Assembly: GCF_013409205.1 (NCBI RefSeq)
Contig: NZ_JACCAE010000001.1
Coordinates: 3,100,001 to 3,164,000 of the forward strand
DNA: 64,000 nucleotides
DNA from: Janibacter cremeus
GTDB lineage: Bacteria > Actinomycetota > Actinomycetes > Actinomycetales > Dermatophilaceae
Direction of reading: 5' to 3'
Made by a program: the position numbers and the translations under genes. The notes under the pieces were generated by a model that was not told the DNA's origin, ran no database searches, and was given only the letters and a program-made list of their open reading frames with translations. Numbering within the stretch: the first letter of the stretch is position 1; each line of letters starts with the position of its first letter. Shown here in pieces: positions 1 to 9,197 of this stretch.

Positions 1-1778
1 ACGGTGTCACCCCCGGCAACGAGGGACGTGGCTATGTACTGCGTCGGATGCTGCGGCGCGCGGTGCGTGCGATGCGCCTGCTCGGCTATCAGGAGCCGGC
101 CCTGCCGCACCTGCTGCCGATCTCCATGGAGCGGATGAGCGCCTCGTACCCCGAGCTGCGTACCGGCTTCGACCGGATCGCGCAGATCGCCTACGGCGAG
201 GAGCAGGCCTTCCGCCGCACTCTGGCCCAGGGCACGACGATCCTCGACACCGCGGTCAGTGAGACCAAGCAGTCCGGTCGCGACGTCCTCACCGGGGAGA
301 AGGCCTTCGCCCTCCACGACACGTACGGCTTCCCGATCGACCTCACCCTCGAGATGGCGGCCGAGCAGGGCCTGACGGTCGACCGCGAGGGCTTCGTGCG
401 GCTGATGGACGAGCAGCGCCAGCGGGCCAAGGCCGACGCGCGGGCCAAGAAGGGCGGCCAGGCCAACACCGAGGTGTGGAAGCAGCTGCGCTCCCTCGGC
501 GCCACCGACTGGCGCGCCTACGAGGAGCTGACCACCCACGGCTCGGTCGTCGGCCTCGTCAGCGACGGCGCGAGCGTCGAGGAGCTCCAGCCGGGCCAGA
601 CCGGCCAGGTCGTGCTCGACCGCACCAGCTTCTACGCCGAGTCCGGCGGTCAGATCGCCGACTCCGGGATCATCGTCGCCGACGGCACCCGCCTGCTCGT
701 GCGCGACGTGCAGCGACCGGTCAAGGGACTCGTCGCGCACACCGTCGAGGTCGCCGACGGCCCCGTGCGGGTCGGCCAGGAGACCTCCGCCGAGGTCGAC
801 CCGGGCTGGCGTGTCGACGCCTGTCAGGCCCACTCCGGCACGCACGTGGTGCACGCCGCCCTGCGCCAGGTGCTCGGCCCCTCCGCGCTGCAGTCCGGCT
901 CCTACAACAAACCCGGCTACCTGCGCCTGGACTTCGCGTGGAACCAGTCCCTGTCCGCCGATGCGCGTGCCGAGATCGAGCACGCCGCCAACCTCGCCGT
1001 GCGCGATGACCTGCCGGTCTCCGCGGACTGGATGAGCCTGCCCCGGGCCCGTGAGCAGGGCGCACTGGCGCTCTTCGGGGAGACCTACGACGAGCAGGTG
1101 CGCGTCGTCGAGATCGGCGGACCGTGGTCGCGGGAGCTGTGCGGTGGCACCCACGTGCGTCACTCCAGCCAGATCGGTGCGCTCACCCTGACCGGTGAGT
1201 CCTCCATCGGCTCCGGAGTGCGCCGCCTCGAGGCATTCGTCGGGATGAACGCCCTGGCCCACCTGGCCACCGAGCGGGCGCTGGTCGCCGAGCTCTCCGA
1301 CCTCGTCAAGGCACCCGCGGGTGACCTCCCCGAGCGCGTGTCCGACATGATCACCCGCCTGCGCGAGACCGAGAAGGAGCTGGAGAAGGTCCGTCGGGAG
1401 CAGGTCGCTGCCTCCGCGGGTTCGCTCACCGACTCGGCGAAGGACGTCGCGGGGGTCACCTTCGTCGGCCGGCACATCCCGGGCGCGTCCGGTGACGACC
1501 TGCGACGCATGGTCACCGACGCCCGTGGCCGGCTGGGCGAGGAGCGGCCCACGGTCGTTGCCCTCACCGGTGACGGCTCGGGCAAGCCCGTGGTCGTCGT
1601 CGCCACCAACGAGTCGGCCCGGGCGAAGGGGGTGCGGGCCGGCGCCCTCGTGCGGGTCGCGGCACAGACCCTCGGCGGCGGGGGCGGCGGCAAGGACGAC
1701 CTCGCCCAGGGCGGTGGCCAGGACCCCGACAAGGTGTCCGAGGCACTCGCCGCACTCGAGCGCGAGATCGGATCCTGA
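1..1778 (+). CDS. alaS: Alanine--tRNA ligase, 3' part (5' end outside window)
   Basis: The reading frame is open from base 3 and starts inside the family motif NEGRGYVLRRMLRRA, so the aminoacylation core's N-terminal part lies upstream of the window. About 591 residues are visible. The editing domain is complete, with HSGTH near visible residues 277-281 and CGGTH near 380-384; these zinc-binding motifs hydrolyse mischarged Ser/Gly-tRNA-Ala. The C-terminal C-Ala domain carries the glycine-rich GGGGGGKDDLAQGGG stretch. The enzyme charges tRNA-Ala in the cytoplasm. The stop is TGA, 7 bp before ruvX, the usual alaS-ruvX-mltG-aroE order of actinobacteria. Identification is certain; only the upstream extent is unknown. 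Confidence 0.98.
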   Translation, partial: GVTPGNEGRGYVLRRMLRRAVRAMRLLGYQEPALPHLLPISMERMSASYPELRTGFDRIAQIAYGEEQAFRRTLAQGTTILDTAVSETKQSGRDVLTGEKAFALHDTYGFPIDLTLEMAAEQGLTVDREGFVRLMDEQRQRAKADARAKKGGQANTEVWKQLRSLGATDWRAYEELTTHGSVVGLVSDGASVEELQPGQTGQVVLDRTSFYAESGGQIADSGIIVADGTRLLVRDVQRPVKGLVAHTVEVADGPVRVGQETSAEVDPGWRVDACQAHSGTHVVHAALRQVLGPSALQSGSYNKPGYLRLDFAWNQSLSADARAEIEHAANLAVRDDLPVSADWMSLPRAREQGALALFGETYDEQVRVVEIGGPWSRELCGGTHVRHSSQIGALTLTGESSIGSGVRRLEAFVGMNALAHLATERALVAELSDLVKAPAGDLPERVSDMITRLRETEKELEKVRREQVAASAGSLTDSAKDVAGVTFVGRHIPGASGDDLRRMVTDARGRLGEERPTVVALTGDGSGKPVVVVATNESARAKGVRAGALVRVAAQTLGGGGGGKDDLAQGGGQDPDKVSEALAALEREIGS

Positions 1779-1785
1779 CCCGCGC

Positions 1786-2298
1786 ATGCGCACCGGCACA
1801 CGGCTGGGGATCGACGTCGGCGACGCCCGGGTGGGGGTCGCGACGAGCGACCCCTCCGGGCTCCTGGCGACCCCGGTCGAGACGGTTGCCCGTGACCTCG
1901 AGCACGACAGCGACATCGACCGGGTCATCGAGCTGGCCGTCGAGCTGTCGGTGATCGAGGTCGTGGTCGGCCTGCCGCGCTCGCTCGACGGTGGGGAGGG
2001 CCCTGCTGCACGAGGCGTGCGCGACTGGGCGCAGTCGCTGCGCACTGCCCTGCGCGGGGCGCCGATCGGGAACACGCCGATCCGCCTGGTGGACGAACGC
2101 CTCTCGACCGTGGATGCTCATCGGGGTCTGCGGGACAGTGGCGTGGCCGGGCGCAACCACCGTCGGGTGGTGGACCAGGCGGCCGCGGTACTCATCCTGC
2201 AGACGGCACTGGACACGGAGCGCGCAACCGGTGGACCCCCCGGGGAACGGGTCGGTCGGCCGCGCCGTCGCACACCGCGGAAGGGCAATGACGCATGA
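1786..2298 (+). CDS. ruvX: Putative pre-16S rRNA nuclease / Holliday junction resolvase-like YqgF
   Basis: 170 residues, RNase H-like fold. The N-terminal GIDVGDARVGVATSD motif carries the first acidic residue. A hydrophobic strand reading VVVGLPRSLDG follows, and VDERLSTVDA supplies the conserved D-E-R-L-S-T signature. The family (RuvX/YqgF) matures the 5' end of 16S rRNA in E. coli; a resolvase role has also been proposed. The ATG at 1786 is chosen because the protein then starts just before the first beta strand. An upstream in-frame extension overlaps alaS and encodes low-complexity sequence. The stop overlaps the mltG start by 4 bp (ATGA). Confidence 0.93.
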   Translation: MRTGTRLGIDVGDARVGVATSDPSGLLATPVETVARDLEHDSDIDRVIELAVELSVIEVVVGLPRSLDGGEGPAARGVRDWAQSLRTALRGAPIGNTPIRLVDERLSTVDAHRGLRDSGVAGRNHRRVVDQAAAVLILQTALDTERATGGPPGERVGRPRRRTPRKGNDA

Positions 2299-3488
2299 CC
2301 GGGCTCGACGACAGCATCTTCGACGACGGTGCGCACGAGGCCCTCGAGGACCGGGACGGCGAGCTGCACCGGTCCCGGGCCGAGCGGCGCAAAAACCGCC
2401 GCCGTCGCGGGCTTCGCCCCCGGGACGACGCCCGTCGTCGACGTCGGGGCATCTCCTGCCTGGCGGTCCTGCTGGCGGGTGTCCTCGTCCTGGCCGCTGG
2501 GTGGTTCGCCTTCGGATCCCTTCGTTCGCTGTTGCCCGGGTGGGGTGAGCCCAACGACTACGCCGGTCCGGGGAGCGGGAAGGTCGAGGTCGTCATCGAC
2601 TCCGGCGCGTCCGGGTCGATGATCGGCCGGACACTGCAGGAGGCGGGCGTGGTGAAGACCACGAGCAGCTTCACCGCGGTGGCCCGGGCCGAGCCGGAGC
2701 AGGCGGCCTCGATCCAGCCGGGGACCTACGCGATGCTGCAGAAGATGTCGGCCGCCGACGCCTTCGACCGTCTCCTCGAGCCGGCCAACCGCGTGGCCAA
2801 GGGCGTCACCCTCCCCGAGGGCCTGTGGCGCTCGGAGATCTACGAGCGCCTCTCGAAGGGCACGGGCGTGCCCATCAAGGAGTACGAGCAGGCCGAGAAG
2901 TCGGACGAGCTCGATCTGCCGCCGCAGGCGGAGGGCGAGGTCGAGGGCTGGCTCTTCCCCTCCACCTACGAGTTCGTCGACGACGCGAGCGCGGTGCAGC
3001 AGATGAACAAGATGATCAACCAGACGCTCTCGCACCTGAGGGAGGCCGGGGTCCCGAAGGACGAGTGGGAGCGCACCCTGACCGTCGCCTCGATCGTCGA
3101 GGGCGAGGCCGGGGCGGCGGACCGAGCGAAGGTCGCCCGCGTGGTCGAGAACCGTCTGGCCGACCCCACGGGCCCGACCCGCGGGATGCTCCAGATGGAC
3201 TCGACCATCCACTACCTGCTGCAGAAGCGGGGGACGGTGACGACCTCCGACAAGGAGCGCAACACCGACAGCCCGTTCAACACGTACAAGAACCAGGGCC
3301 TGCCTCCGGGACCGATCAACAACCCCGGTGCGGCCGCCATCGAGGCAGCGGGGAACCCGGCCGAGGGTGACTGGCTCTTCTTCGTCACCGTGGATCCGTC
3401 CACGGGCGAGACGAAGTTCGCCAGGACGCAGGCAGAGCACCAGCAGAACGTCCAGGAGTTCTGTCGCAATACGGGTAGCTGTGAGTGA
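2295..3488 (+). CDS. mltG: Endolytic murein transglycosylase MltG (YceG-like)
   Basis: 397 residues. A very basic cytoplasmic N-terminus (about residues 25-52) precedes one membrane segment at about 53-74. The extracellular LysM-like and YceG catalytic regions follow. The catalytic glutamate is expected in ASIVEGEAG (E269), matching the ASIVE motif of the family. MltG cuts nascent glycan strands at the membrane and is thought to set peptidoglycan chain length. Overlaps ruvX (ATGA) and aroE (8 bp), so translation is probably coupled. Longer than E. coli MltG because of the charged cytoplasmic head, which is common in actinobacteria. Confidence 0.95.
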   Translation: MTGLDDSIFDDGAHEALEDRDGELHRSRAERRKNRRRRGLRPRDDARRRRRGISCLAVLLAGVLVLAAGWFAFGSLRSLLPGWGEPNDYAGPGSGKVEVVIDSGASGSMIGRTLQEAGVVKTTSSFTAVARAEPEQAASIQPGTYAMLQKMSAADAFDRLLEPANRVAKGVTLPEGLWRSEIYERLSKGTGVPIKEYEQAEKSDELDLPPQAEGEVEGWLFPSTYEFVDDASAVQQMNKMINQTLSHLREAGVPKDEWERTLTVASIVEGEAGAADRAKVARVVENRLADPTGPTRGMLQMDSTIHYLLQKRGTVTTSDKERNTDSPFNTYKNQGLPPGPINNPGAAAIEAAGNPAEGDWLFFVTVDPSTGETKFARTQAEHQQNVQEFCRNTGSCE

Positions 3489-4326
3489 CCCCGTGCCCTC
3501 ACGGGAGACCCTGCGCGCCGGTGTGCTGGGGTCCCCCGTCGGGCACTCGTTGTCCCCGACGCTGCACCGGGCCGGGTATGCGGCTGCCGGGCTGACGCAC
3601 TGGTCCTACACGGCCCACGAGGTGGACGAAGGGGGACTGCCCCCCTTCGTCGCCGGCCTCACCGACGACTGGCGGGGCCTGAGCCTGACGATGCCGCTGA
3701 AGGTCGCCGCCGCCGACCTGGCCGAGAGTGTCACCGACACCGCCCGGGCCGCCCGGGCGGTCAACACCCTCGTGCGCACGGACACCGGCTGGGCCGCCGA
3801 CAACACGGACGTCCACGGGATCACGGCCGCCCTGCGTGAGGTGGGCGTGATGCGCGTGGACCGGGCGACCGTGGTCGGCTCGGGGGCGACCGCCCGCTCG
3901 GCCGTGCTGGGGCTGGTGGGTCTGGGCGCCACGCACATCACCGTCGCCGCCCGCACCCCGCAGCGGGCGGAGGCGCTGGGCGACGTCGCCGACGTGGTGC
4001 TGGAGGTCGTCCCGATCGAGGACTGGTCGCGCACCGGCGCACCCGCGGTGGTCTCGACCCTGCCGGGCGGGAGCGCCAACGCCGCCGCGGCGGGCCACGC
4101 GGACGACGGGCTCGCCGGCGCCACGGTCCTCGACGTCGTCTACGCGGACTGGCCGACGCCCCTGGCCCGCGCGGCCACCGACCACGGCGCACGGGTCGTT
4201 TCCGGTCTCGAGATGCTCGTCCACCAGGCCGCGAGGCAGTTCGAGCTCTTCACGGGGCAGAGCGCGCCGGTGGCGGCGATGCAGGCGGCCGGTCGAGCCG
4301 CACTGGGCCATTCCCCGGACGCCTGA
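3481..4326 (+). CDS. aroE: Shikimate dehydrogenase
   Basis: 281 residues with a GTG start inside the mltG 3' end; upstream in-frame sequence does not look like protein. The N-terminal substrate domain has [10 protein letters not shown]. The catalytic lysine is expected at K74 in LTMPLK, and the paired aspartate at about D110 in NTDVHG. The nucleotide-binding loop reads GSGATARSA instead of the canonical GAGGAARA, a looser variant. That could mean altered cofactor preference or an AroE-like paralogue, but its place in an aro cluster argues for the biosynthetic enzyme (3-dehydroshikimate to shikimate, NADPH). Confidence 0.92.
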   Translation: MSDPVPSRETLRAGVLGSPVGHSLSPTLHRAGYAAAGLTHWSYTAHEVDEGGLPPFVAGLTDDWRGLSLTMPLKVAAADLAESVTDTARAARAVNTLVRTDTGWAADNTDVHGITAALREVGVMRVDRATVVGSGATARSAVLGLVGLGATHITVAARTPQRAEALGDVADVVLEVVPIEDWSRTGAPAVVSTLPGGSANAAAAGHADDGLAGATVLDVVYADWPTPLARAATDHGARVVSGLEMLVHQAARQFELFTGQSAPVAAMQAAGRAALGHSPDA

Positions 4327-4361
4327 GTCGTCCACCCGGCCGGGATGCGAGGATTTGCCCC

Positions 4362-5591
4362 ATGTTGCGTTGGTTGACTGCCGGTGAGTCCCACGGACAG
4401 GCGCTCGTGGCGACACTCGAGGGCTTGCCTGCAGGGGTGGAGGTGACCACGTCCGACGTCGCCGATGCCCTGGCCCGGCGCCGGCTGGGCTATGGGCGCG
4501 GGGCCAGGATGAAGTTCGAGCGCGACGAGGTGACCTTCCTCGGCGGAGTGCGCCACGGTCGCACCCTCGGCTCACCCCTGGCCGTGATGATCGGCAACAC
4601 CGAGTGGCCCAAGTGGGAGACGGTCATGGGTGCCGACCCGGTCGATGACGCCGCCCTGGCCCGGTCGAACGACGTCGGCGCCGAGAAGGAGCTGGCCCGC
4701 AACAGGCCGCTGACCCGCCCTCGACCCGGCCACGCCGACCTGGTCGGCATGCAGAAGTACGGCTTCGACGAGGCCCGTCCGGTGCTCGAGCGCGCCTCCG
4801 CACGGGAGACCGCGGCCCGCGTCGCCCTCGGCGAGGTCGCGGAGCGGTTCCTCGAGCAGGCCTATGGCATCCGCCTCGTCGCGCACACCGTCGCCATCGG
4901 CGAAGGGGCGGCCCCGGCCGACGGTCCGCTGCCGACCCCCGACGACGTCGAGGAGCTCGACGCCAACCCCGTGCGCGCGTGGACCCGGGAGGGCACCGAC
5001 GCGATGGTCGCGGAGATCGAGGCGGCCAAGAAGGACGGGGACACGCTCGGCGGCGTGGTCGAGGTCCTCGCCTACGACCTCCCCCCGGGTCTGGGCAGCC
5101 ACGTCCACTGGGACCGCCGTCTGGACTCCCGGCTCGCCGGTGCCCTGATGGGCATCCAGGCGATCAAGGGGGTCGAGGTCGGTGACGGCTTCACCACCGC
5201 CCGTCGACGCGGCTCGGCGGCCCACGACGAGATGGAGCGTGCCGTCGACGGGACCATCCGTCGGCGCACCGGCCGTGCGGGAGGGACCGAGGGCGGGATG
5301 AGCACCGGTGAGGTGCTGCGCGTGCGCGCCGGCATGAAGCCGATCAGCACCGTTCCGCGTGCCCTCGACACCATCGACGTCGCGGGCACCGACCCGGCGA
5401 CGGCGATCCACCAACGATCCGACGTCTGTGCCGTCCCGGCCGCCGGCGTCGTCGCCCAGGCGATGGTCGCCCTCGTCCTCGCGCAGGCCTGCGTGGAGAA
5501 GTTCGGCGGCGACTCCGTCGCGGAGAGCGCACGCAACCACCGCGGCTATCTCGCGTCGATCCCGCAGCTGATGCGGTCGTGGGACGCGTGA
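4362..5591 (+). CDS. aroC: Chorismate synthase
   Basis: 409 residues. It carries the signatures TAGESHG near the N-terminus, [22 protein letters not shown] and [13 protein letters not shown], plus ARETAARVA. The enzyme converts EPSP to chorismate using reduced FMN and feeds trpE further along this window. The ATG at 4362 follows a GAGGAT hexamer (4349-4354) by 7 nt, so a leaderless start is possible; no clear Shine-Dalgarno is present. The 3' end overlaps aroK by 4 bp (GTGA). Confidence 0.98.
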   Translation: MLRWLTAGESHGQALVATLEGLPAGVEVTTSDVADALARRRLGYGRGARMKFERDEVTFLGGVRHGRTLGSPLAVMIGNTEWPKWETVMGADPVDDAALARSNDVGAEKELARNRPLTRPRPGHADLVGMQKYGFDEARPVLERASARETAARVALGEVAERFLEQAYGIRLVAHTVAIGEGAAPADGPLPTPDDVEELDANPVRAWTREGTDAMVAEIEAAKKDGDTLGGVVEVLAYDLPPGLGSHVHWDRRLDSRLAGALMGIQAIKGVEVGDGFTTARRRGSAAHDEMERAVDGTIRRRTGRAGGTEGGMSTGEVLRVRAGMKPISTVPRALDTIDVAGTDPATAIHQRSDVCAVPAAGVVAQAMVALVLAQACVEKFGGDSVAESARNHRGYLASIPQLMRSWDA

Positions 5592-6109
5592 ACGCCGTGG
5601 CTGCTCCCTTCGTCGTCGTCATCGGCCCGCCCGGGGTGGGCAAGTCGACCGTGGCGGTCGGCATCGCCGAGCGGACCGGCCGTCGGGTCGTCGACACCGA
5701 CTCCCTCGTCGAGGAGCGCGAAGGCAGATCCGTCCCGGATCTCTTCGTCGAGGTCGGCGAGGAGTACTTCCGCCGGGCCGAGGAACGCGCGGTGATCGAC
5801 TCCCTGGCGCAGGACGGGATCGTCCTCTCGCTCGGGGGCGGCGCCCCGATGACCGCGGCGGTGGCCGAGGCGCTCGCCGGCCATCGGGTCCTCTTCCTCG
5901 ACGTGGGCATTGCCGACGCCGCCAAGCGCCTGGGCTTCAACCGCTCCCGTCCTCTCATGGCGGTCAACCCGCGCCAGTCGTGGATCGCCACGATGGAGGA
6001 GCGTCGCCCGACGTACGAAAGGCTGGCTCGGTGGCGGGTCGACACGGCCGGGCGCGACGCGGAGTCCGTGGTCGCCGAGGCAGTGCCCCTGCTGCAGGCG
6101 GACGCATGA
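5588..6109 (+). CDS. aroK: Shikimate kinase
   Basis: 173 residues from the GTG that overlaps the aroC stop (GTGA). An in-frame GTG 9 bp upstream is an alternative start. Walker A is GPPGVGKS at residues 13-20. Shikimate-binding features include DTDSLVEER and LSLGGGAPM, and the lid arginines lie in FNRSRPLM. It phosphorylates shikimate at the 3-hydroxyl. It sits directly between aroC and aroB, with a 3-bp overlap into the aroB start, so it is co-translated with the pathway. Confidence 0.95.
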   Translation: MNAVAAPFVVVIGPPGVGKSTVAVGIAERTGRRVVDTDSLVEEREGRSVPDLFVEVGEEYFRRAEERAVIDSLAQDGIVLSLGGGAPMTAAVAEALAGHRVLFLDVGIADAAKRLGFNRSRPLMAVNPRQSWIATMEERRPTYERLARWRVDTAGRDAESVVAEAVPLLQADA

Positions 6110-7176
6110 GTGACGTGACGACCGTCCCGGTCGGGCAGGACTACGACGTCCTGGTCGGCCACGGCGTCTCCACACGGGTCGCCGAGGTGCTGCCGGACGG
6201 TGTCGCGCGCGTACTGGTCGTCCACGGTGAACCCCTGGGCCACCTCGCCGAGCCGGTGGCCACCTCCCTTCGCCGGGGCGGACTCGACGTGCACCTCGCT
6301 GCCGTCCCCGATGCCGAGGCGGCGAAGACCATCGAGGTCGCCAGCGATCTGTGGGCACGTATGGGCCAGGCCGGATTCACCCGCAGCGACGCCGTCGTCG
6401 CCGTCGGTGGTGGCAGCGTCACTGATCTCGGTGGCTGGGCGGCCGCGGCCTGGTTGCGTGGTGTGGCCGTGGTCCACGTGCCCACCACCGTGCTCGGCAT
6501 GGTCGATGCCGCGGTCGGCGGCAAGAGTGGTATCAACACCGCCGAGGGCAAGAACCTCGTCGGGGCCTTCCACACCCCGGCCGCGGTCCTGTGCGACCTC
6601 GACCACCTGCCCTCGTTGCCGCCCGCAGACCTGGCCGCGGGGCTGGCGGAGGTCGTCAAGTGCGGCTTCATCGCCGACCCGCGGATCCTCGAGGTCGTCG
6701 AGAGCGATGCCGCCGGCGTCCAGGATCCCGGATCGCCCGCCCTGCGGGAGGTCATCGAGCGCACGATCGCCGTCAAGGCCTCGGTCGTCGCCGCGGACCT
6801 GCGCGAGTCGAGCCTGCGCGAGATCCTCAACTACGGGCACACGCTCGGCCATGCGGTGGAGCACCACGAGCAGTACCGGATGCGCCACGGCGAGGCGGTG
6901 TCCATCGGGATGGTCTTTGCCGCCGAGCTGGCCCACCGCACAGGTCACATGGACGAGGACCTGCTGGGGCGGCACCGCTACGTCCTCGGCCTGCTCGGGT
7001 TGCCCACGACCTATGCCCGGGCCGACTTCGGCGACCTGCTGGCCGCCCTGCGGCGGGACAAGAAGACCCGCGGGGGCACGCTGCGGTTCGTCGTCCTCGA
7101 CGGCCCGGCGCAGCCCACGCGTCTCGAGGGTCCCGACGAGTCCCTGCTGCGCGAGGCGTACGCCGCCCTGACCTGA
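6106..7176 (+). CDS. aroB: 3-Dehydroquinate synthase
   Basis: 356 residues from the ATG at 6106 (ATGA overlap with aroK). The NAD-binding motif is VAVGGGSVTDLGG. The active-site block PTTVLGMVDAAVGGKSGIN and the zinc-ligand motif HTLGHAVEHH with GEAVSIGM follow. It turns DAHP into 3-dehydroquinate, the second shikimate step. It is the last gene of the plus-strand run from alaS and converges with the response regulator on the minus strand, with only 11 bp between the stops and no visible terminator. Confidence 0.97.
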   Translation: MSDVTTVPVGQDYDVLVGHGVSTRVAEVLPDGVARVLVVHGEPLGHLAEPVATSLRRGGLDVHLAAVPDAEAAKTIEVASDLWARMGQAGFTRSDAVVAVGGGSVTDLGGWAAAAWLRGVAVVHVPTTVLGMVDAAVGGKSGINTAEGKNLVGAFHTPAAVLCDLDHLPSLPPADLAAGLAEVVKCGFIADPRILEVVESDAAGVQDPGSPALREVIERTIAVKASVVAADLRESSLREILNYGHTLGHAVEHHEQYRMRHGEAVSIGMVFAAELAHRTGHMDEDLLGRHRYVLGLLGLPTTYARADFGDLLAALRRDKKTRGGTLRFVVLDGPAQPTRLEGPDESLLREAYAALT

Positions 7177-7187
7177 GACCCGCCGGA

Positions 7188-7856
7188 TCAGTCGTCCAGA
7201 TCGGCCTGGTGCACGATGATCGCGACCTGCACCCGGTTGTCGGCGTCGAGCTTGTCGAGGATGCGCCCGACGTGCGCCTTGACCGTCGCGACGCTGAGGA
7301 AGAGCTCTCCCGAGATCTGCGCGTTGGACCAGCCCGCGCCGACGGCCCGGGCGACCTCGTGCTCGCGCCCGGTGAGTGTGGCGAGCCGGTCCCGTGCGAC
7401 GGAGCGCGAGGGGTCGGCGCCCGGGCGTGCAGCGCCACGGACGCTCTCCAGCACCTGGGAGGTGACGCTGGGGGAGAGGATCGACTGTCCGGCTGCGACG
7501 AGCCGGACGGCCTCGATGAGCCGGTCCGGGGGAGTGTCCTTCAGCAGGAACCCGTCTGCCCCGCGCTGGAGCGCCCGCATGACGTCGTCGTCGGCGTCGA
7601 AGGTCGTCAGGACGATGACCTTGCTCGCCGAGCCGTTGCGCACCAGCTCCTCGGTCGCGGACAAACCGTCGAGCCGAGGCATCCGGATGTCCATGAGCAC
7701 GACATCGGGGGAGTGCTCGGCGATGACGCGCAGGCCCTCCCGGCCGTCCGGGGCCTGTGCGACGACGCAGATCCCGGGGTCGCCGCCGAGGATCATCGAC
7801 AGCGCGGTGCGCACCATCGCATCGTCGTCGACGAGCGCGACTCGGATCGGGGTCAT
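7188..7856 (-). CDS. NarL/LuxR-family response regulator
   Basis: 222 residues. The receiver domain has the acidic pocket DDD at 10-12, phospho-acceptor D56 in VLMDIRMP and the conserved lysine in FLLKDT. The C-terminal LuxR helix-turn-helix begins at LTGREHEVARAVGAG, with the recognition helix in VATVKAHVGRIL. The start at 7856 overlaps the sensor kinase stop (ATGA on the minus strand); an ATG 18 bp upstream is less likely. It is the cognate partner of the adjacent kinase and probably controls the divergent ABC exporter. The signal is unknown. Confidence 0.93.
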   Translation of the reverse strand: MTPIRVALVDDDAMVRTALSMILGGDPGICVVAQAPDGREGLRVIAEHSPDVVLMDIRMPRLDGLSATEELVRNGSASKVIVLTTFDADDDVMRALQRGADGFLLKDTPPDRLIEAVRLVAAGQSILSPSVTSQVLESVRGAARPGADPSRSVARDRLATLTGREHEVARAVGAGWSNAQISGELFLSVATVKAHVGRILDKLDADNRVQVAIIVHQADLDD

Positions 7857-9055
7857 GCCGGCCACGGTAGCCACACGCAGAGGCGGTGCTCGTCGGCGCC
7901 CACCCAGCCGTGCTGCATCCGTCCCCCGGACAGCTCTATCCGCTCGGCCAGTCCGAGCAGCCCCAGACCGGAGGCGGGGACCTCGGGTGCGACCCCGACC
8001 GAACGGGGGTTGCTCACCTCGAGGTGCAGCTCGCGCCCGGGCCGACCGGCGAGGGTGATGACCACCGTGGCGCCGGGGGCGTGCTTGCGGGCGTTGGTCA
8101 GGCCCTCCTGGACGACCCGGTAGGCGGTACGACTGATCGTCTCGGGGACGGTGGCGGCGTCGACGTCACGCCACTCGAGGGTGACCGGCGTACCCGCGGA
8201 GGTGGCACCCTCGACCAGCTCCGGCAGGTCGGTCAGAGTGCTCTGGGGGCGAAGGGGGCCGGCCCCCTCCGGGTCGCGCAGGACCCCGAGCACTTCGCGC
8301 AGGTCGGTCAGGGCGGCCCGCGCGTTGCTGTCGATCGCGGCAAGGGCATCCCGCCGCTCGGCCTCGGGCAGATCCTGACGGTAGGTGAGCACGCCGGAGT
8401 GCATCGTCACCAGCGAGATGCGGTGGGCGAGGACGTCGTGCATCTCCCGGGCGATCCGGGCACGCTCGCTCGTCTGCGCCTGGGCCACGCGGGCCCGTTG
8501 CTCGGCCTCCGCGGTGCGGGCCCGGTCGACCCAGGAGCGCACGAGGGCGCGACGCGAGCCGATCGAGTAGCCGACGGCGACGACGATGCCGGTGACCAGG
8601 ACGCCGAAGCCGGCTTCGACGGGCGGGGGCAAGGGCTCCGGGTCGGGGTATACGAACCGTGTCAGCGCGAGACCCGCGGCCGTCGTGAGCACGCCGATGG
8701 GGATGATCTCGCGCCACCGTTGCCGGGTCGCCAGCGATGCGAGAACCACTGTCTGGGCGCCGACCGACACGGCGGACACCGCAGTGATGGCAGTGGTGGC
8801 CGCCGCGATGCCGACCGGCCACCGGCGTCGCAGCAGGAGCAATCCCGTGGCCACGAGACCCAGGACCGGATCGACGACGACGAGCCACAGGCCCGGCAGG
8901 AGCTGCGGGTCGCTGTCGGGCTCGGGGAAGACGACGATGGCCGTGGAGACCCAGATCACGGTGCCGATGAACAGCGCAGTGGCGACCCGCCACGTCGTGT
9001 CCCACCACGTGAGCCGATTCGGGTCGCGCTCCCGGGGTGCTCCGGTCCTCGTCAC
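7853..9055 (-). CDS. Two-component sensor histidine kinase, HisKA_3 (NarL-type) family
   Basis: 400 residues. Several hydrophobic segments occupy about residues 22-165 and form an integral membrane sensor without a large extracellular loop. A short coiled coil (about 175-200) leads to the dimerisation/phosphotransfer helix with H206 in REMHDVLAHRIS. The HATPase_c domain has an N box (GLTNARKHAP) and a G box (GLGLLGLAERI). The GTG start lies 6 nt after a TACGGT -10 hexamer, suggesting a leaderless mRNA. Kinase and regulator form one operon. The ligand cannot be read from sequence. Confidence 0.92.
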   Translation of the reverse strand: MTRTGAPRERDPNRLTWWDTTWRVATALFIGTVIWVSTAIVVFPEPDSDPQLLPGLWLVVVDPVLGLVATGLLLLRRRWPVGIAAATTAITAVSAVSVGAQTVVLASLATRQRWREIIPIGVLTTAAGLALTRFVYPDPEPLPPPVEAGFGVLVTGIVVAVGYSIGSRRALVRSWVDRARTAEAEQRARVAQAQTSERARIAREMHDVLAHRISLVTMHSGVLTYRQDLPEAERRDALAAIDSNARAALTDLREVLGVLRDPEGAGPLRPQSTLTDLPELVEGATSAGTPVTLEWRDVDAATVPETISRTAYRVVQEGLTNARKHAPGATVVITLAGRPGRELHLEVSNPRSVGVAPEVPASGLGLLGLAERIELSGGRMQHGWVGADEHRLCVWLPWPA

Positions 9056-9061
9056 GCTCCA

Positions 9062-9067
9062 ACCGTA
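9062..9067 (-). promoter_or_regulatory. -10 hexamer (TACGGT) of the two-component operon
   Basis: TACGGT on the minus strand ends 6 nt before the GTG start of the kinase gene. That spacing places the transcript start at or next to the start codon. No Shine-Dalgarno is visible, so a leaderless transcript is inferred. Confidence 0.5.
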
Positions 9068-9197
9068 GGCCCGCGACCACGGTCGCGGATCCTCCCGTGG
9101 AAGGGCAGGGGTCGCGCCGACCCCCTCCCAAAGTCGTGGGTGAGGTCACGACCGGGGGCGGATGCGCTCGCGATCGGCGACCAGCATGCTTGGGGAC

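Noticed and set aside
3481..4326. aroE as a degraded gene because of its unusual GSGATARSA loop
   Set aside because: The catalytic Lys and Asp motifs, length and aro-cluster context are intact; the loop change is conservative enough for a functional enzyme.
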